From: CAYLXP01 sp964387425
GTDB lineage: Bacteria; Verrucomicrobiota; Kiritimatiellia; UBA8416
NCBI GenBank assembly: GCA_964387425.1
Contig: CAYLXP010000041.1
Coordinates: forward strand, 1-38,619
Reading direction: 5' to 3'
Length of the DNA stretch: 38,619 nt
Both the position numbers and the translations under genes were made by a program. The notes under the pieces were generated by a model. That model searched no databases, was not told the DNA's origin, and was given only the letters and a program-made list of their open reading frames with translations. Each line of letters opens with the position of its first letter. Position 1 is the first letter of the stretch. Positions 1 to 6,999 of this stretch are shown here, one piece after another.

Positions 1-1245
1 CCACGCAAAATCATCGATGCGTTCCGGCACATAGCGGGCGAAGGTGCGCGCACTTGGCTTGCCGCCATCCAGCCGTCGCTCCTTTGGAGCTATGGCGGAC
101 ACGGAAGGAGGAGCAACATGCATCAACTTATACATCTCCGCGGCGGCGAGCAGAAACGCGCCCTGTGTATAAGCACGTGTGTCCTCTTTATGGGTTTCAA
201 ACGGATGGTCTGCGACCGGCTGCGACCACTGTACCTTACCGTCGGGGCTCAGCACATTGACCAGGCCTTTCCAGCCTTTCTTCGCGGCTTCCCGGTAGCG
301 CTCTCCCTCGAGCCAGCCGCGGTTAAGCCCGGCGGCCAAACCAAACACAAAAAAGCCGGAGCCACTCGATTCCGGCATCGGAAACCAGGTCGGATCGTTC
401 AGGGAGGAACGCCATAATCCATCATCGCCTTGCAGCGTGACGAGACGCGACATCATATCCCGGAACAGCTTGATATAGGCTTTGCGCATGGGATCGCTTT
501 CCGGGATGTAGTCGATGGTGCGCACCAGTCCACCGATGACCCACCCGTTTCTGCGGCCCCAGAAAATCGGCTCGCCGTTGGGCGCCTTCCTGTTGAAAAA
601 GCGTTTGTCGCGGAAGAAGAGTTTGGCTTCGGGGTTGTACAGATAATCGACCGAATCCCAGTAGAGTTTATGAAGCAGTTTCAAATAGCGCGGATCCCCC
701 GTCGCTTTTCCCATACGTGCGATGACCGGCGGCGCCATGTAGAGGGCATCGCACCACCACCAGAGGTTGCGGCCGATAAACGGGCGGCTCTCTTCTTTCC
801 AGATGGCATGCACGATCTTCTTTCGCTCCAGCACATCGGCCCCGAAATACTCGGCTTCAAAGATCTTCTTTATCGGCGCAATCAGCGATTCATCTTGATC
901 GACCCTATAGACATCCAAAAACGTCTGTGCCGTACAGATGGCATCGGCATTGACCCCATGACTGGTGCTAAACGGTGTTTTCGTCCATTTGCGAGCGGCA
1001 TTTAGGAACGCTTCGCGTCCGGTCGCTTCATAGCAGGCAAAGACGCCACCATAGAACGTTCCTTCAATCCAACCCTGCTGAAGCGGCCCGCCCCGCTCCT
1101 GGAAATCCTTTGCCAGCGTCATCGCCTCGAGAATTCCCTCTTCAGAGAGGGGCGAGGCGCTCTGCCTCCGATTCTCGGACGATTCCACAACGCCGACGCC
1201 AACCGCCGCTAACAACATCAACAAGGGAATGATAGATCGCATCAT
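1..1245 (-). CDS. GH105-like unsaturated glycuronyl/rhamnogalacturonyl hydrolase, 3' end beyond the window
   Basis: The frame is open from an ATG-ATG pair at 1245/1242 to the window edge (415 codons), so the C-terminus is missing. It starts with a hydrophobic export signal (SIIPLLMLLAAVGVGV). Near residue 160 comes WWWCDALYMAPP, the tryptophan-rich motif with an aspartate typical of the GH88/GH105 (alpha/alpha) barrel. These enzymes hydrate and cleave the 4,5-unsaturated uronic acid that polysaccharide lyases leave on oligosaccharides. Further motifs that fit are WVIGGLVRTIDY, ESSGSGFFVFGLAAGLNRGWL and YTQGAFLLAAAEMY. At the very end the sequence RYVPERIDDFAW resembles the start of a DUF4861 domain, which is often fused to such hydrolases, so the whole gene is probably much longer. 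No strong ribosome binding site is seen. The XylR-like gene lies upstream on the same strand, separated by a palindromic repeat, so a shared transcript is doubtful. The GH105 fold is a firm call; the exact substrate is not. Confidence 0.85.
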   Translation of the reverse strand, partial: MMRSIIPLLMLLAAVGVGVVESSENRRQSASPLSEEGILEAMTLAKDFQERGGPLQQGWIEGTFYGGVFACYEATGREAFLNAARKWTKTPFSTSHGVNADAICTAQTFLDVYRVDQDESLIAPIKKIFEAEYFGADVLERKKIVHAIWKEESRPFIGRNLWWWCDALYMAPPVIARMGKATGDPRYLKLLHKLYWDSVDYLYNPEAKLFFRDKRFFNRKAPNGEPIFWGRRNGWVIGGLVRTIDYIPESDPMRKAYIKLFRDMMSRLVTLQGDDGLWRSSLNDPTWFPMPESSGSGFFVFGLAAGLNRGWLEGERYREAAKKGWKGLVNVLSPDGKVQWSQPVADHPFETHKEDTRAYTQGAFLLAAAEMYKLMHVAPPSVSAIAPKERRLDGGKPSARTFARYVPERIDDFAW

Positions 1246-1392
1246 TGTGATTTCACTTTACGTAGAGCACTTCGCTCGCAGGTAGAAGGCGATACCATAC
1301 CACCTCTTGCTGCAGCGCTCATTGCCATTACACGATATCACTCTTGCCGTTTTGCGACATGAAGCCTGTGTTCAGCCTAAACGGAGTAGTTC

Positions 1393-1500
1393 AACTACGA
1401 AATGCGCGAAATACACGAAAGAAGACCAATCGAACAGGAATCATGCTCAGTAACCCCCATGTGTATTTCCCTTTTCGCGCCTTTCGCGTGTTTCGTAGTT
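1393..1500. repeat. Inverted-repeat element (MITE/REP-like)
   Basis: The arms 1393-1421 (AACTACGAAATGCGCGAAA...) and 1472-1500 (...TTTCGCGTGTTTCGTAGTT) are imperfect inverted copies, around 50 bases apart. The arms are built from short CGCGAAA/ACACGAAA steps. No protein is encoded. It fills most of the gap between the GH105-like gene and the XylR-like gene and could fold into a long hairpin that ends transcription from upstream. Confidence 0.6.
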
Positions 1501-1521
1501 ACTCAGGGGCTTCTGAACACG

Positions 1522-2673
1522 CTACCGCGCGGCCATCCGCTTGCGGTAGTTGGACGGGGTTTCGCCACGGATCGAGGTGTAGAAACGGGTGAGGTGTCCC
1601 GCCTCGGAAAAACCACACTGAAATGCGATCTGCTCCTGGGAAAGATGTCGCTCTCGGAGCAGCTTTTCAAGATGTTCGCAGCGCATTTCGCGGCAACGCG
1701 CCAGAATGCCCTGATCAAAATGGTCCTTAAAACGGCGCTCCAGTGTGCGGCGATTGAGCCCGGCCGCGCGCGCCACTTCATCTACGTACACTTTGCGATC
1801 ACCATGCTGTTGGATAAAGCGGATTGCCTTGGCAACTGCAGGATCATCGACGGCAATCAGATCAGACGACTGGCGCACCACAAGGTCGCCAACCGGCGCC
1901 AGAATGATGGAACGTTCCGGAGCCTCGCCCTTCATCATCCGATCCAACGCCGCAGCGGCCAGATAGCCGGCCTGCTCCTGATCCATCGATACGCTGGAAA
2001 GCTGCGGGTCACTCAGCCCACAGACCACCGGATCGTTATCCACACCGACCACCGCGCAGTCCTCCGGAACCCGCACCCCCGCCTCCGCGCACAGCTGCAC
2101 CACCCAGCGGGCCATATCGTCATTGCACACCATGAGCGCAACCGGCTTCGGCAAGTCGCATAGCCAGCCCTTCAACTCCGCGACCGCCGCCTGCCCCTTG
2201 CGACCGGGCGTTTCCGGTGCAACCGTCCAGAACAGATCACTCGTCGCACCGCAGGATTCAAGCGCCTCCTTGAAATGACGGCCGCGCTGCAACGCCCACG
2301 GCGCATCGCGCAACCCGCAGAACGCAAAATGCTGAAAGCCTCGGCGCACAAAATCGTTCGCAATTTTTGAGGCAATCGCGGCGTCATCGGTGGTTACAAA
2401 CACCCGGCCCGGTTCCGGCTCTCTTCCATATGAGAAATCAACACAAGGTACGCCCTTCACACGAAGGCTTCCCAGCTCCGCCACATCACGCACCAGCATG
2501 CCGTCAAACGCCCCCTGCTCAATCCGGCCAGAAAGCCCCTTCACACCCAGCGGTTCCCAATGAAATCGCCACGGTCCAAAATGGTGGGCATAGTCGGCAA
2601 TCCCAGCAATCAACTTACGCCCCGACTCGCGCGAGGACTCAATCATCAGCAGTACTTGAGGAATCGTTTTCAC
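1522..2673 (-). CDS. XylR-like AraC-family transcriptional regulator with periplasmic-binding-like sensor domain
   Basis: This 383-residue protein has two parts. Residues 1-270 form a LacI/periplasmic-binding-type sensor (start MKTIPQVLLMIESSRESGRK; PVALMVCNDDMARWV; VVGVDNDPVVCGLSDPQLSS), and roughly 285-383 form an AraC helix-turn-helix pair (VDEVARAAGLNRRTLERRF; LSQEQIAFQCGFSEAGHLTRF, then GETPSNYRKR). This is the layout of XylR-type sugar activators, in which a sugar bound by the sensor domain lets the AraC part bind tandem direct repeats beside a -35 box. It has no signal peptide and acts in the cytoplasm. It is the only complete AraC-type gene in the window, so it is the first candidate for the shared operators found upstream of five other units. 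A 13-bp direct repeat with a 22-bp period lies 75-109 bp before its own start. The family is certain; the ligand is unknown. Confidence 0.93.
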   Translation of the reverse strand: MKTIPQVLLMIESSRESGRKLIAGIADYAHHFGPWRFHWEPLGVKGLSGRIEQGAFDGMLVRDVAELGSLRVKGVPCVDFSYGREPEPGRVFVTTDDAAIASKIANDFVRRGFQHFAFCGLRDAPWALQRGRHFKEALESCGATSDLFWTVAPETPGRKGQAAVAELKGWLCDLPKPVALMVCNDDMARWVVQLCAEAGVRVPEDCAVVGVDNDPVVCGLSDPQLSSVSMDQEQAGYLAAAALDRMMKGEAPERSIILAPVGDLVVRQSSDLIAVDDPAVAKAIRFIQQHGDRKVYVDEVARAAGLNRRTLERRFKDHFDQGILARCREMRCEHLEKLLRERHLSQEQIAFQCGFSEAGHLTRFYTSIRGETPSNYRKRMAAR

Positions 2674-2747
2674 CGGGATGTCCCTATTCTCATTGGCATT
2701 GCCTGGTCCTCCGAAGGTAGTTTTCGTCGTGATAGTAGCAGAACAAG

Positions 2748-2782
2748 GGCACTAAAGGCCACTATCTGTGACACAATAGGCC
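2748..2782 (-). promoter_or_regulatory. Direct-repeat operator candidate upstream of the XylR-like gene
   Basis: On the minus strand GGCCTATTGTGTC (2782-2770) and GGCCTTTAGTGCC (2760-2748) match at 10 of 13 positions and are 22 bp apart start to start. Tandem direct repeats with a spacing of about two helical turns are the usual AraC-family target, so this may be an autoregulatory site. No convincing -10 box is placed behind it. Confidence 0.4.
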
Positions 2783-2902
2783 CTATTTTTCAGGCGCATG
2801 CATGAATTCGATCTTCTCGACTTCAACTGCCTTGAGCTGCCCGGTCTGTACCGGTAGCCAGAGAGGCAAAAGGCGTTCTGGTCTGCAACCCGGGAGATTT
2901 TG

Positions 2903-3056
2903 GGACTAGCGACTCGCGACCAGCGACTCGCGAGTTTTCAGGACGCGCTGACGCGACGACTCGCGAAGGTTTGGACGCACCGACGCCGCGACTCGCGCGT
3001 CGGCACGTCGAAAGTCGCAATCTCCCCGCTAGTCGCTGGTCGCTGGTCGCGAGTCC
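2903..3056. repeat. Dispersed repeat R, copy 1
   Basis: The copy begins GGACTAGCGACTCGCGACC and ends TCGCTGGTCGCGAGTCC, so its ends are imperfect inverted repeats built from GCGACTCGCGACCA steps around a GACGC/GTCGG-rich centre. Related copies are at 22684-22805, 24962-25062 and 37699-37818. No coding capacity is likely. It occupies part of the gene-free stretch 2674-3255, together with repeat S copy 1. Confidence 0.75.
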
Positions 3057-3069
3057 AAAAGCTGCAGTA

Positions 3070-3168
3070 GGGACGCGCAGTCTGTCCGATAGCGCTATCT
3101 CGCCGTGCAAGGGTGGCATCCTCACCCCGCGGGATCGCTATCTGCGCTACATGTCTGTCCCTGTTCTG
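3070..3168. repeat. Repeat S, copy 1
   Basis: This is a stretch of about 97 bases, starting GGGACGCGCAGTCTGTCCGA and ending near CTGTCCCTGTT, that recurs at 6904-6999 with most positions unchanged. Its ends are GGGAC and GTCCC, and it holds inner palindromes such as GATAGCGCTATC. It sits 13 bp after repeat R copy 1. Confidence 0.7.
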
Positions 3169-3234
3169 GCTTCAGGAGTCAGGCATCAGGAGTCAGCAAA
3201 GAACCCAACGCAAAAGCCTGGAGAAACAAACACC

Positions 3235-3264
3235 TTGCGCGCGTGCGCACATTGGATGTACAAT
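3235..3264 (+). promoter_or_regulatory. Possible promoter of the BrnT/BrnA-like pair
   Basis: TTGCGC (3235-3240) and TACAAT (3259-3264) are 18 bp apart. A start about 7 bases after the -10 falls on GTG 3271, so a leaderless transcript is possible. The -35 is weak, so this is tentative. Confidence 0.35.
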
Positions 3265-3561
3265 CCCTATGTGAGATACGAGTGGAACCCCGAGAAGAAT
3301 GAGGAGCTGAAGCGAGAACGAAACATCTCCTTCGAGCAAATTGTCTTCCATCTATCTCAAGGTGACGTATGGAAGACTGCGGACCACCCCAACCAGAAGC
3401 AGTATCCTGGGCAGAAGCTCTACTTTGTTAGCGTGGAGGGGTACATTCATATCGTCCCCCACGTTGTGGAGGATGAATACGTGTTTCTGAAGACGATCAT
3501 CCCAAGCCGCAAAGCAACACGGGATTTTCAGAAGGAAGGTGAACAGAATGAAGCTAGATAA
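3256..3561 (+). CDS. BrnT-like toxin (RelE-fold ribonuclease family)
   Basis: This small basic protein of about 100 residues carries the BrnT pattern: VRYEWNPEKNEELKRERNISFEQ near the start, a middle strand KLYFVSVEGYIHIVPHVV, and TIIPSRKATRDFQ near the end. BrnT toxins are small RelE-fold RNases that cut mRNA and are held in check by a ribbon-helix-helix partner encoded just downstream, and such a gene overlaps this one by 14 bases. Two starts are possible: ATG 3256, or GTG 3271, which begins exactly at the family's usual first residues. Neither has a clear ribosome binding site, and a possible promoter would place the transcript start at or near GTG 3271. The family match is good but not close to the best-known members, and activity cannot be judged from sequence. 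Confidence 0.72.
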   Translation: MYNPYVRYEWNPEKNEELKRERNISFEQIVFHLSQGDVWKTADHPNQKQYPGQKLYFVSVEGYIHIVPHVVEDEYVFLKTIIPSRKATRDFQKEGEQNEAR

Positions 3562-3823
3562 GGAAGAACGAGGCATCCTTGACGCATACGACAAGGGAAA
3601 ACTGAAGCTCTCTTCCCCCTCCAAGAAGGAGAAAGAGAAGATTCAGACCATGGCGGAACGAACCTTCCGTAAGGATCGTAGAGTCACCATTCGGCTCTAT
3701 GATCATGACCTCAAGGGCGTCCAGAAGAAGGCCATGGAAAAGGGAATGCCATACCAGACTCTCATCTCAGCGATGATCCATCAGTACGTCGAAGGGGATC
3801 TTGTCGAGCGCCACGCAGGCTAA
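3548..3823 (+). CDS. BrnA/CopG-like antitoxin (ribbon-helix-helix)
   Basis: This 91-residue protein has a basic, charged N-terminal half (KLDKEERGILDAYDKGKLKL) and a C-terminal ribbon-helix-helix: RRVTIRLYDHDLKGVQKKAM forms the strand and first helix, GMPYQTLISAMIHQYVEGDL the second. Such proteins bind the paired toxin and repress their shared promoter. ATG 3548 is chosen over GTG 3539 because AAGGAAGG at 3532-3539 lies 8 bases before it. The start lies inside the end of the toxin gene, so translation is probably coupled. The order toxin then antitoxin is the usual BrnTA order. Confidence 0.78.
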   Translation: MKLDKEERGILDAYDKGKLKLSSPSKKEKEKIQTMAERTFRKDRRVTIRLYDHDLKGVQKKAMEKGMPYQTLISAMIHQYVEGDLVERHAG

Positions 3824-3920
3824 CTAGGGAGTACGATTACGATTAGGGAGTAACAGCAAAAACCAGGATATCATACCGCTCCTAATCGTAATCCTACGCG
3901 TAATCGTAATCTCTCCCTAA
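3824..3920. repeat. Palindromic intergenic repeat
   Basis: Left arm TAGGGAGTACGATTACGATT and right-hand copies of AATCGTAATC followed by TCTCCCTA form an imperfect inverted repeat directly after the antitoxin gene. It may act as its terminator. Confidence 0.5.
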
Positions 3921-4135
3921 ACGCGCACAGGACCTCTTCTGCCGCTTCCTTGGTCTCGAATTTGTCGGCGTGGTTCTGCTGCAACTCGCGGCCAACGTCG
4001 GCATGGTATACGGATGGATCCCCGTCCTCGGAGTACCGCTGCCCTTGGTAAGCTATGGTGGTTCTTTTCTCGTGCTCCTTCTGGCGGGATTCGGTATCCT
4101 GGGCTTCGACTCAGCGCCAACAGCAATTGGGGCCT
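3913..4135 (+). pseudogene. rodA: Remnant of the C-terminal end of a rodA/ftsW-type gene
   Basis: Reading in the frame that passes through 3931 gives AQDLFCRFLGLEF, then LLQLAANVGMVYGWIPVLG and VPLPLVSYGGSFL, followed by a hydrophobic stretch. This is the last 60 or so residues of RodA, the SEDS-family peptidoglycan glycosyltransferase, including the hallmark GVPLPLVSYGGS. The first 300 residues are absent: the sequence upstream is a palindromic repeat. No stop separates the fragment from the next gene, so it runs in frame into the DUF1961 protein. It has no start site of its own that makes sense and is read as decay, not as a functional fusion. Confidence 0.7.
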
Positions 4136-4176
4136 TCGTGAGCGCAAGGCCGAGCACCCACAAGCGATCGGTAAAC

Positions 4177-6885
4177 ATGCACAACCACCAAACCCACGAG
4201 ACTTCCACTACCACTCCGCGACTGACACGCGGGTTCTCCGCCGTGGCCGCCTGCTTGCTACTTGCCGCTCATGTGACGGCGGATGACCCAAAGCCGAATC
4301 CCGCTGCGGACAAGGCTGCGTTTGAAAAGGCCTCCGCAGGCACTACGTGGGCAGAAGTGTTTTCTGATCCTTGCACGGAGAACTGGAAGGAGAAGTGGTT
4401 CCTCGACGGTGAAGTGGGCACTGTGACGAACAGTCCGGAGGGCATGACCCTGACGGCTGGTCCGGAATTCAGGAATGATGCTCATCACATGGTGCTGTGG
4501 ACGAAGGGCGGCTACGAGGGCGATCTGAAGATCGCATACGAATACACCCGACTCGATGAGGCACCCAACTGCGTCACCATCCTCTATATCCAAGCGACGG
4601 GGAGCGAGAATGGGCCCTATGCAGAAGACATCACGCAGTGGAATGGGCTGCGTAAGACACCGGCGATGAAAATGTACTACGACCACATGAACACCTATCA
4701 CATCAGCTATGCGGCCAACCCGGGCACGGAAAAGGCATACATCCGCGGACGTCGCTACATGCCGGAGAGGCAGGGCTTGAAGGGAACAGCACTGAAGCCG
4801 GACTACTCCACGCCGGAGCTTTTCGCCACCGGAGTGAAGCACCACATCACGGTCATTAAGAACGATCGCGACCTTCACATGCGGGTCGAGAATCCTGACC
4901 AGGTCGTCTATTGCCACATAACCAACCCGGACCTGCCCGTGATCACCGAAGGGCGCATCGGATTGCGACACATGTTCACGCGCTCGGCGCGCTATGCGAA
5001 TTTCCGCGTAAGCCGGCCGGTGCCGGGGGGCATTGCCGGAGCAGAGCTCGACATTCCAAAGCTGCGCTCGAAGCTGCGAGGGCGCTCGGCCCAATCCCTG
5101 GCGCGCGAATCCGGCAAGCCGCTGGTGAAGAACAAGATAATCAAGGATTGGAACGGTCGCGGCGACTTCACGCGCAAATACAACCAGTCGATCACCAGAT
5201 TTGCCCACCGGGTATTTGCTCTCAATGAAGAGGGCTATCTGGCTGAGGCCAACGCGGCGCTGCGCGAGATGTGCGAGTACCACCTTGCAAGACCGCAAAC
5301 CCTGCTTGAAACACATAGTTTTCAAGACACCATTCGCAATACGGGCATCCTCTACCTGCTGTACGGTCCGAATGGGCGCAAGGCTCCCGGCCGTATGACG
5401 CCGGAAACTTGCGAGGTCATCGAAGATACACTGTGGCCGTGGGCGACCGAGAAATCCAAGCTGGCCGAAGCTGAAGTGGAGCAATCCCAAACCTGGTGGA
5501 TCTACCACTCTGAGAACCATCATGCGAATCAGGTCAGCGGTTGCTGGGTCGCGAGTAAGATTCTGAAGGACGTCCCCCGTTACGCGAGCAAGACCTTCAA
5601 GGACGGGCACACGCCGGGGGAGCACTTCGACGCATGGACCACATACACTAAGGAATACATCCGTCAGCGGGCACGCAAGGGGATGCTCTTGGAGATCGAC
5701 TCCCCATCGTACACGACAGCCACCCTCGGTTTCATTGAAACATGCCACGAGCTGGTGGATGACCCCGTACTGAAGAAACTGGCAGGACAGTTTATCGATC
5801 TCTACTGGGCACTGGTGGCCGAAGAGCAGTTCGCCGGTGTTACGGGCGGGGCGATGACCCGCTGCTATCCCGATCATGCGATGCGGGGCTCCGGCTTCTT
5901 GCCAGGCGCGGCATGGCATGTTCTCGGAGTGGGGGTGGACAACGGGCGACCCTACTTCGCCGGGTCCTGGGAGGCTCCCGACGTGGTGCTGAAGATCGCG
6001 CATCGCTGGCAGGAACAGGCCCCTTACGAGATCCGCCAAAGACGCATGGGGCTGGCGGTGCCGGGGCATGACCGGCCCAGCAAATACCGCTTACGCACCG
6101 ATTTCGGCGGGCTGCTGCGCTACACCTGGTGCACGCCGGATTTCATAATGGGGTCGTTCATGCACGAGGCGCGACCGACGCAGGACTGGGTCGCGATCAG
6201 CAGCCAGAACCGCTGGAGCGGCGTCACCTTCAGTGATGAAGGACGCGTGTTCGCCATGCCATACAATCTAAAAGGAAAGAGTATCCTCAATGGCTTTTGG
6301 TCCGTGCAATCGAAGGGTAGCATGATTGCTCAGCAGCTTCCGCGACGGAAAACGGGCGAGCCGATTACCGGCGAGGGCGCATCGCACGATTGGCGTGTGT
6401 TTTTCTCCAAGGCGGGGCTTACCCGTCCGGTCCAGGAAGACCGATGGTTTTTTGCCGAGGCGCAGAACGCGTTTGTCGGTGTCTGTGTGGTGGATGGTGT
6501 CGCAGCATTCTCTGAGGAGACGCCACGGTTCGGGCAATGGCTGGTCTGCGAAAACAAGGATACGCCGGTGATCCTCGAGGCAGGTCGCAAGTCGGACTTT
6601 GGAGGTTTTGAAGCGTTCCGCAAGCGGGCGCTTGCGCAATCCGTCAGCATGGAGGATTCCTTGCTCACCTACCGGAGCCTGGGTGGCGATACGCTGACTT
6701 TTTACGCCGACAGGTCACGCCCCCCGGAGATCAACCGCAAACCCGTGGAGCTCGCGCCGGACAAGGTCTATGACAGCCCGTTCGTGCAATCCGATTGGGA
6801 CAGCGGGGTGGTAACCATCCAGTTTGGGGATGAGAAGCGCGTCCTCGATTTCAACGACGTGGCGTGGCGAGGTCTTTGCCGCTGA
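4177..6885 (+). CDS. Secreted DUF1961 plus polysaccharide-lyase-like protein
   Basis: I place the start at ATG 4177, where an export signal begins (MHNHQTHETS..., hydrophobic core FSAVAACLLLAAHVTA), giving 902 residues. The frame stays open upstream through the rodA remnant, and no clear ribosome binding site marks 4177. The first domain (about 45-290) looks like DUF1961, a beta-sandwich probably binding carbohydrate (EVFSDPCTENWKEKWFLDG; WTKGGYEGDLKIAYEYTRLD; ITEGRIGLRHMFTRSARYAN). The rest (about 330-900) has a helical toroid with QTWWIYHSENHHANQ and then a beta-sandwich, the build of toroid-type lyases and heparinase-like enzymes. I cannot name a PL family. It stands alone on the plus strand. 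Its 3' end is followed within 20 bases by repeat S copy 2, from which the convergent cytochrome gene takes its last codons. A role in polysaccharide cleavage is an inference from architecture. Confidence 0.7.
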   Translation: MHNHQTHETSTTTPRLTRGFSAVAACLLLAAHVTADDPKPNPAADKAAFEKASAGTTWAEVFSDPCTENWKEKWFLDGEVGTVTNSPEGMTLTAGPEFRNDAHHMVLWTKGGYEGDLKIAYEYTRLDEAPNCVTILYIQATGSENGPYAEDITQWNGLRKTPAMKMYYDHMNTYHISYAANPGTEKAYIRGRRYMPERQGLKGTALKPDYSTPELFATGVKHHITVIKNDRDLHMRVENPDQVVYCHITNPDLPVITEGRIGLRHMFTRSARYANFRVSRPVPGGIAGAELDIPKLRSKLRGRSAQSLARESGKPLVKNKIIKDWNGRGDFTRKYNQSITRFAHRVFALNEEGYLAEANAALREMCEYHLARPQTLLETHSFQDTIRNTGILYLLYGPNGRKAPGRMTPETCEVIEDTLWPWATEKSKLAEAEVEQSQTWWIYHSENHHANQVSGCWVASKILKDVPRYASKTFKDGHTPGEHFDAWTTYTKEYIRQRARKGMLLEIDSPSYTTATLGFIETCHELVDDPVLKKLAGQFIDLYWALVAEEQFAGVTGGAMTRCYPDHAMRGSGFLPGAAWHVLGVGVDNGRPYFAGSWEAPDVVLKIAHRWQEQAPYEIRQRRMGLAVPGHDRPSKYRLRTDFGGLLRYTWCTPDFIMGSFMHEARPTQDWVAISSQNRWSGVTFSDEGRVFAMPYNLKGKSILNGFWSVQSKGSMIAQQLPRRKTGEPITGEGASHDWRVFFSKAGLTRPVQEDRWFFAEAQNAFVGVCVVDGVAAFSEETPRFGQWLVCENKDTPVILEAGRKSDFGGFEAFRKRALAQSVSMEDSLLTYRSLGGDTLTFYADRSRPPEINRKPVELAPDKVYDSPFVQSDWDSGVVTIQFGDEKRVLDFNDVAWRGLCR

Positions 6886-6903
6886 TGTGGCTAAGCAGCA
6901 GAA

Positions 6904-6999
6904 GGGACACACAGTCTGTCCGATCGCGCTATCTGGCCGTGCAAAGGTGGCATCCCCAACCCGCGGGATCGTTGCCTGCACTACATTGTCCCTGTTTTG
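6904..6999. repeat. Repeat S, copy 2
   Basis: This second copy of the repeat at 3070-3168 starts GGGACACACAGTCTGTCCGA and ends TTGTCCCTGTTTT. It lies between two convergent genes. The last few codons of the minus-strand cytochrome gene (ending DKTGTM) lie in its terminal GTCCC segment, so the repeat seems to have replaced the original gene end. Confidence 0.7.

Noticed and set aside
430..1005. 191-codon plus-strand frame near the window start
   Set aside because: The minus-strand frame of the same stretch is a GH105-like enzyme with clear motifs; the plus frame has none.
2971..3255. N-terminal extension of the BrnT-like toxin
   Set aside because: This part is translated from repeats R and S; the toxin homology begins only near 3271.
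4258..6069. 603-codon open frame on the minus strand
   Set aside because: It lies wholly opposite the DUF1961/lyase-like gene, has no recognisable domain and reflects the GC-rich codon pattern of the real gene.
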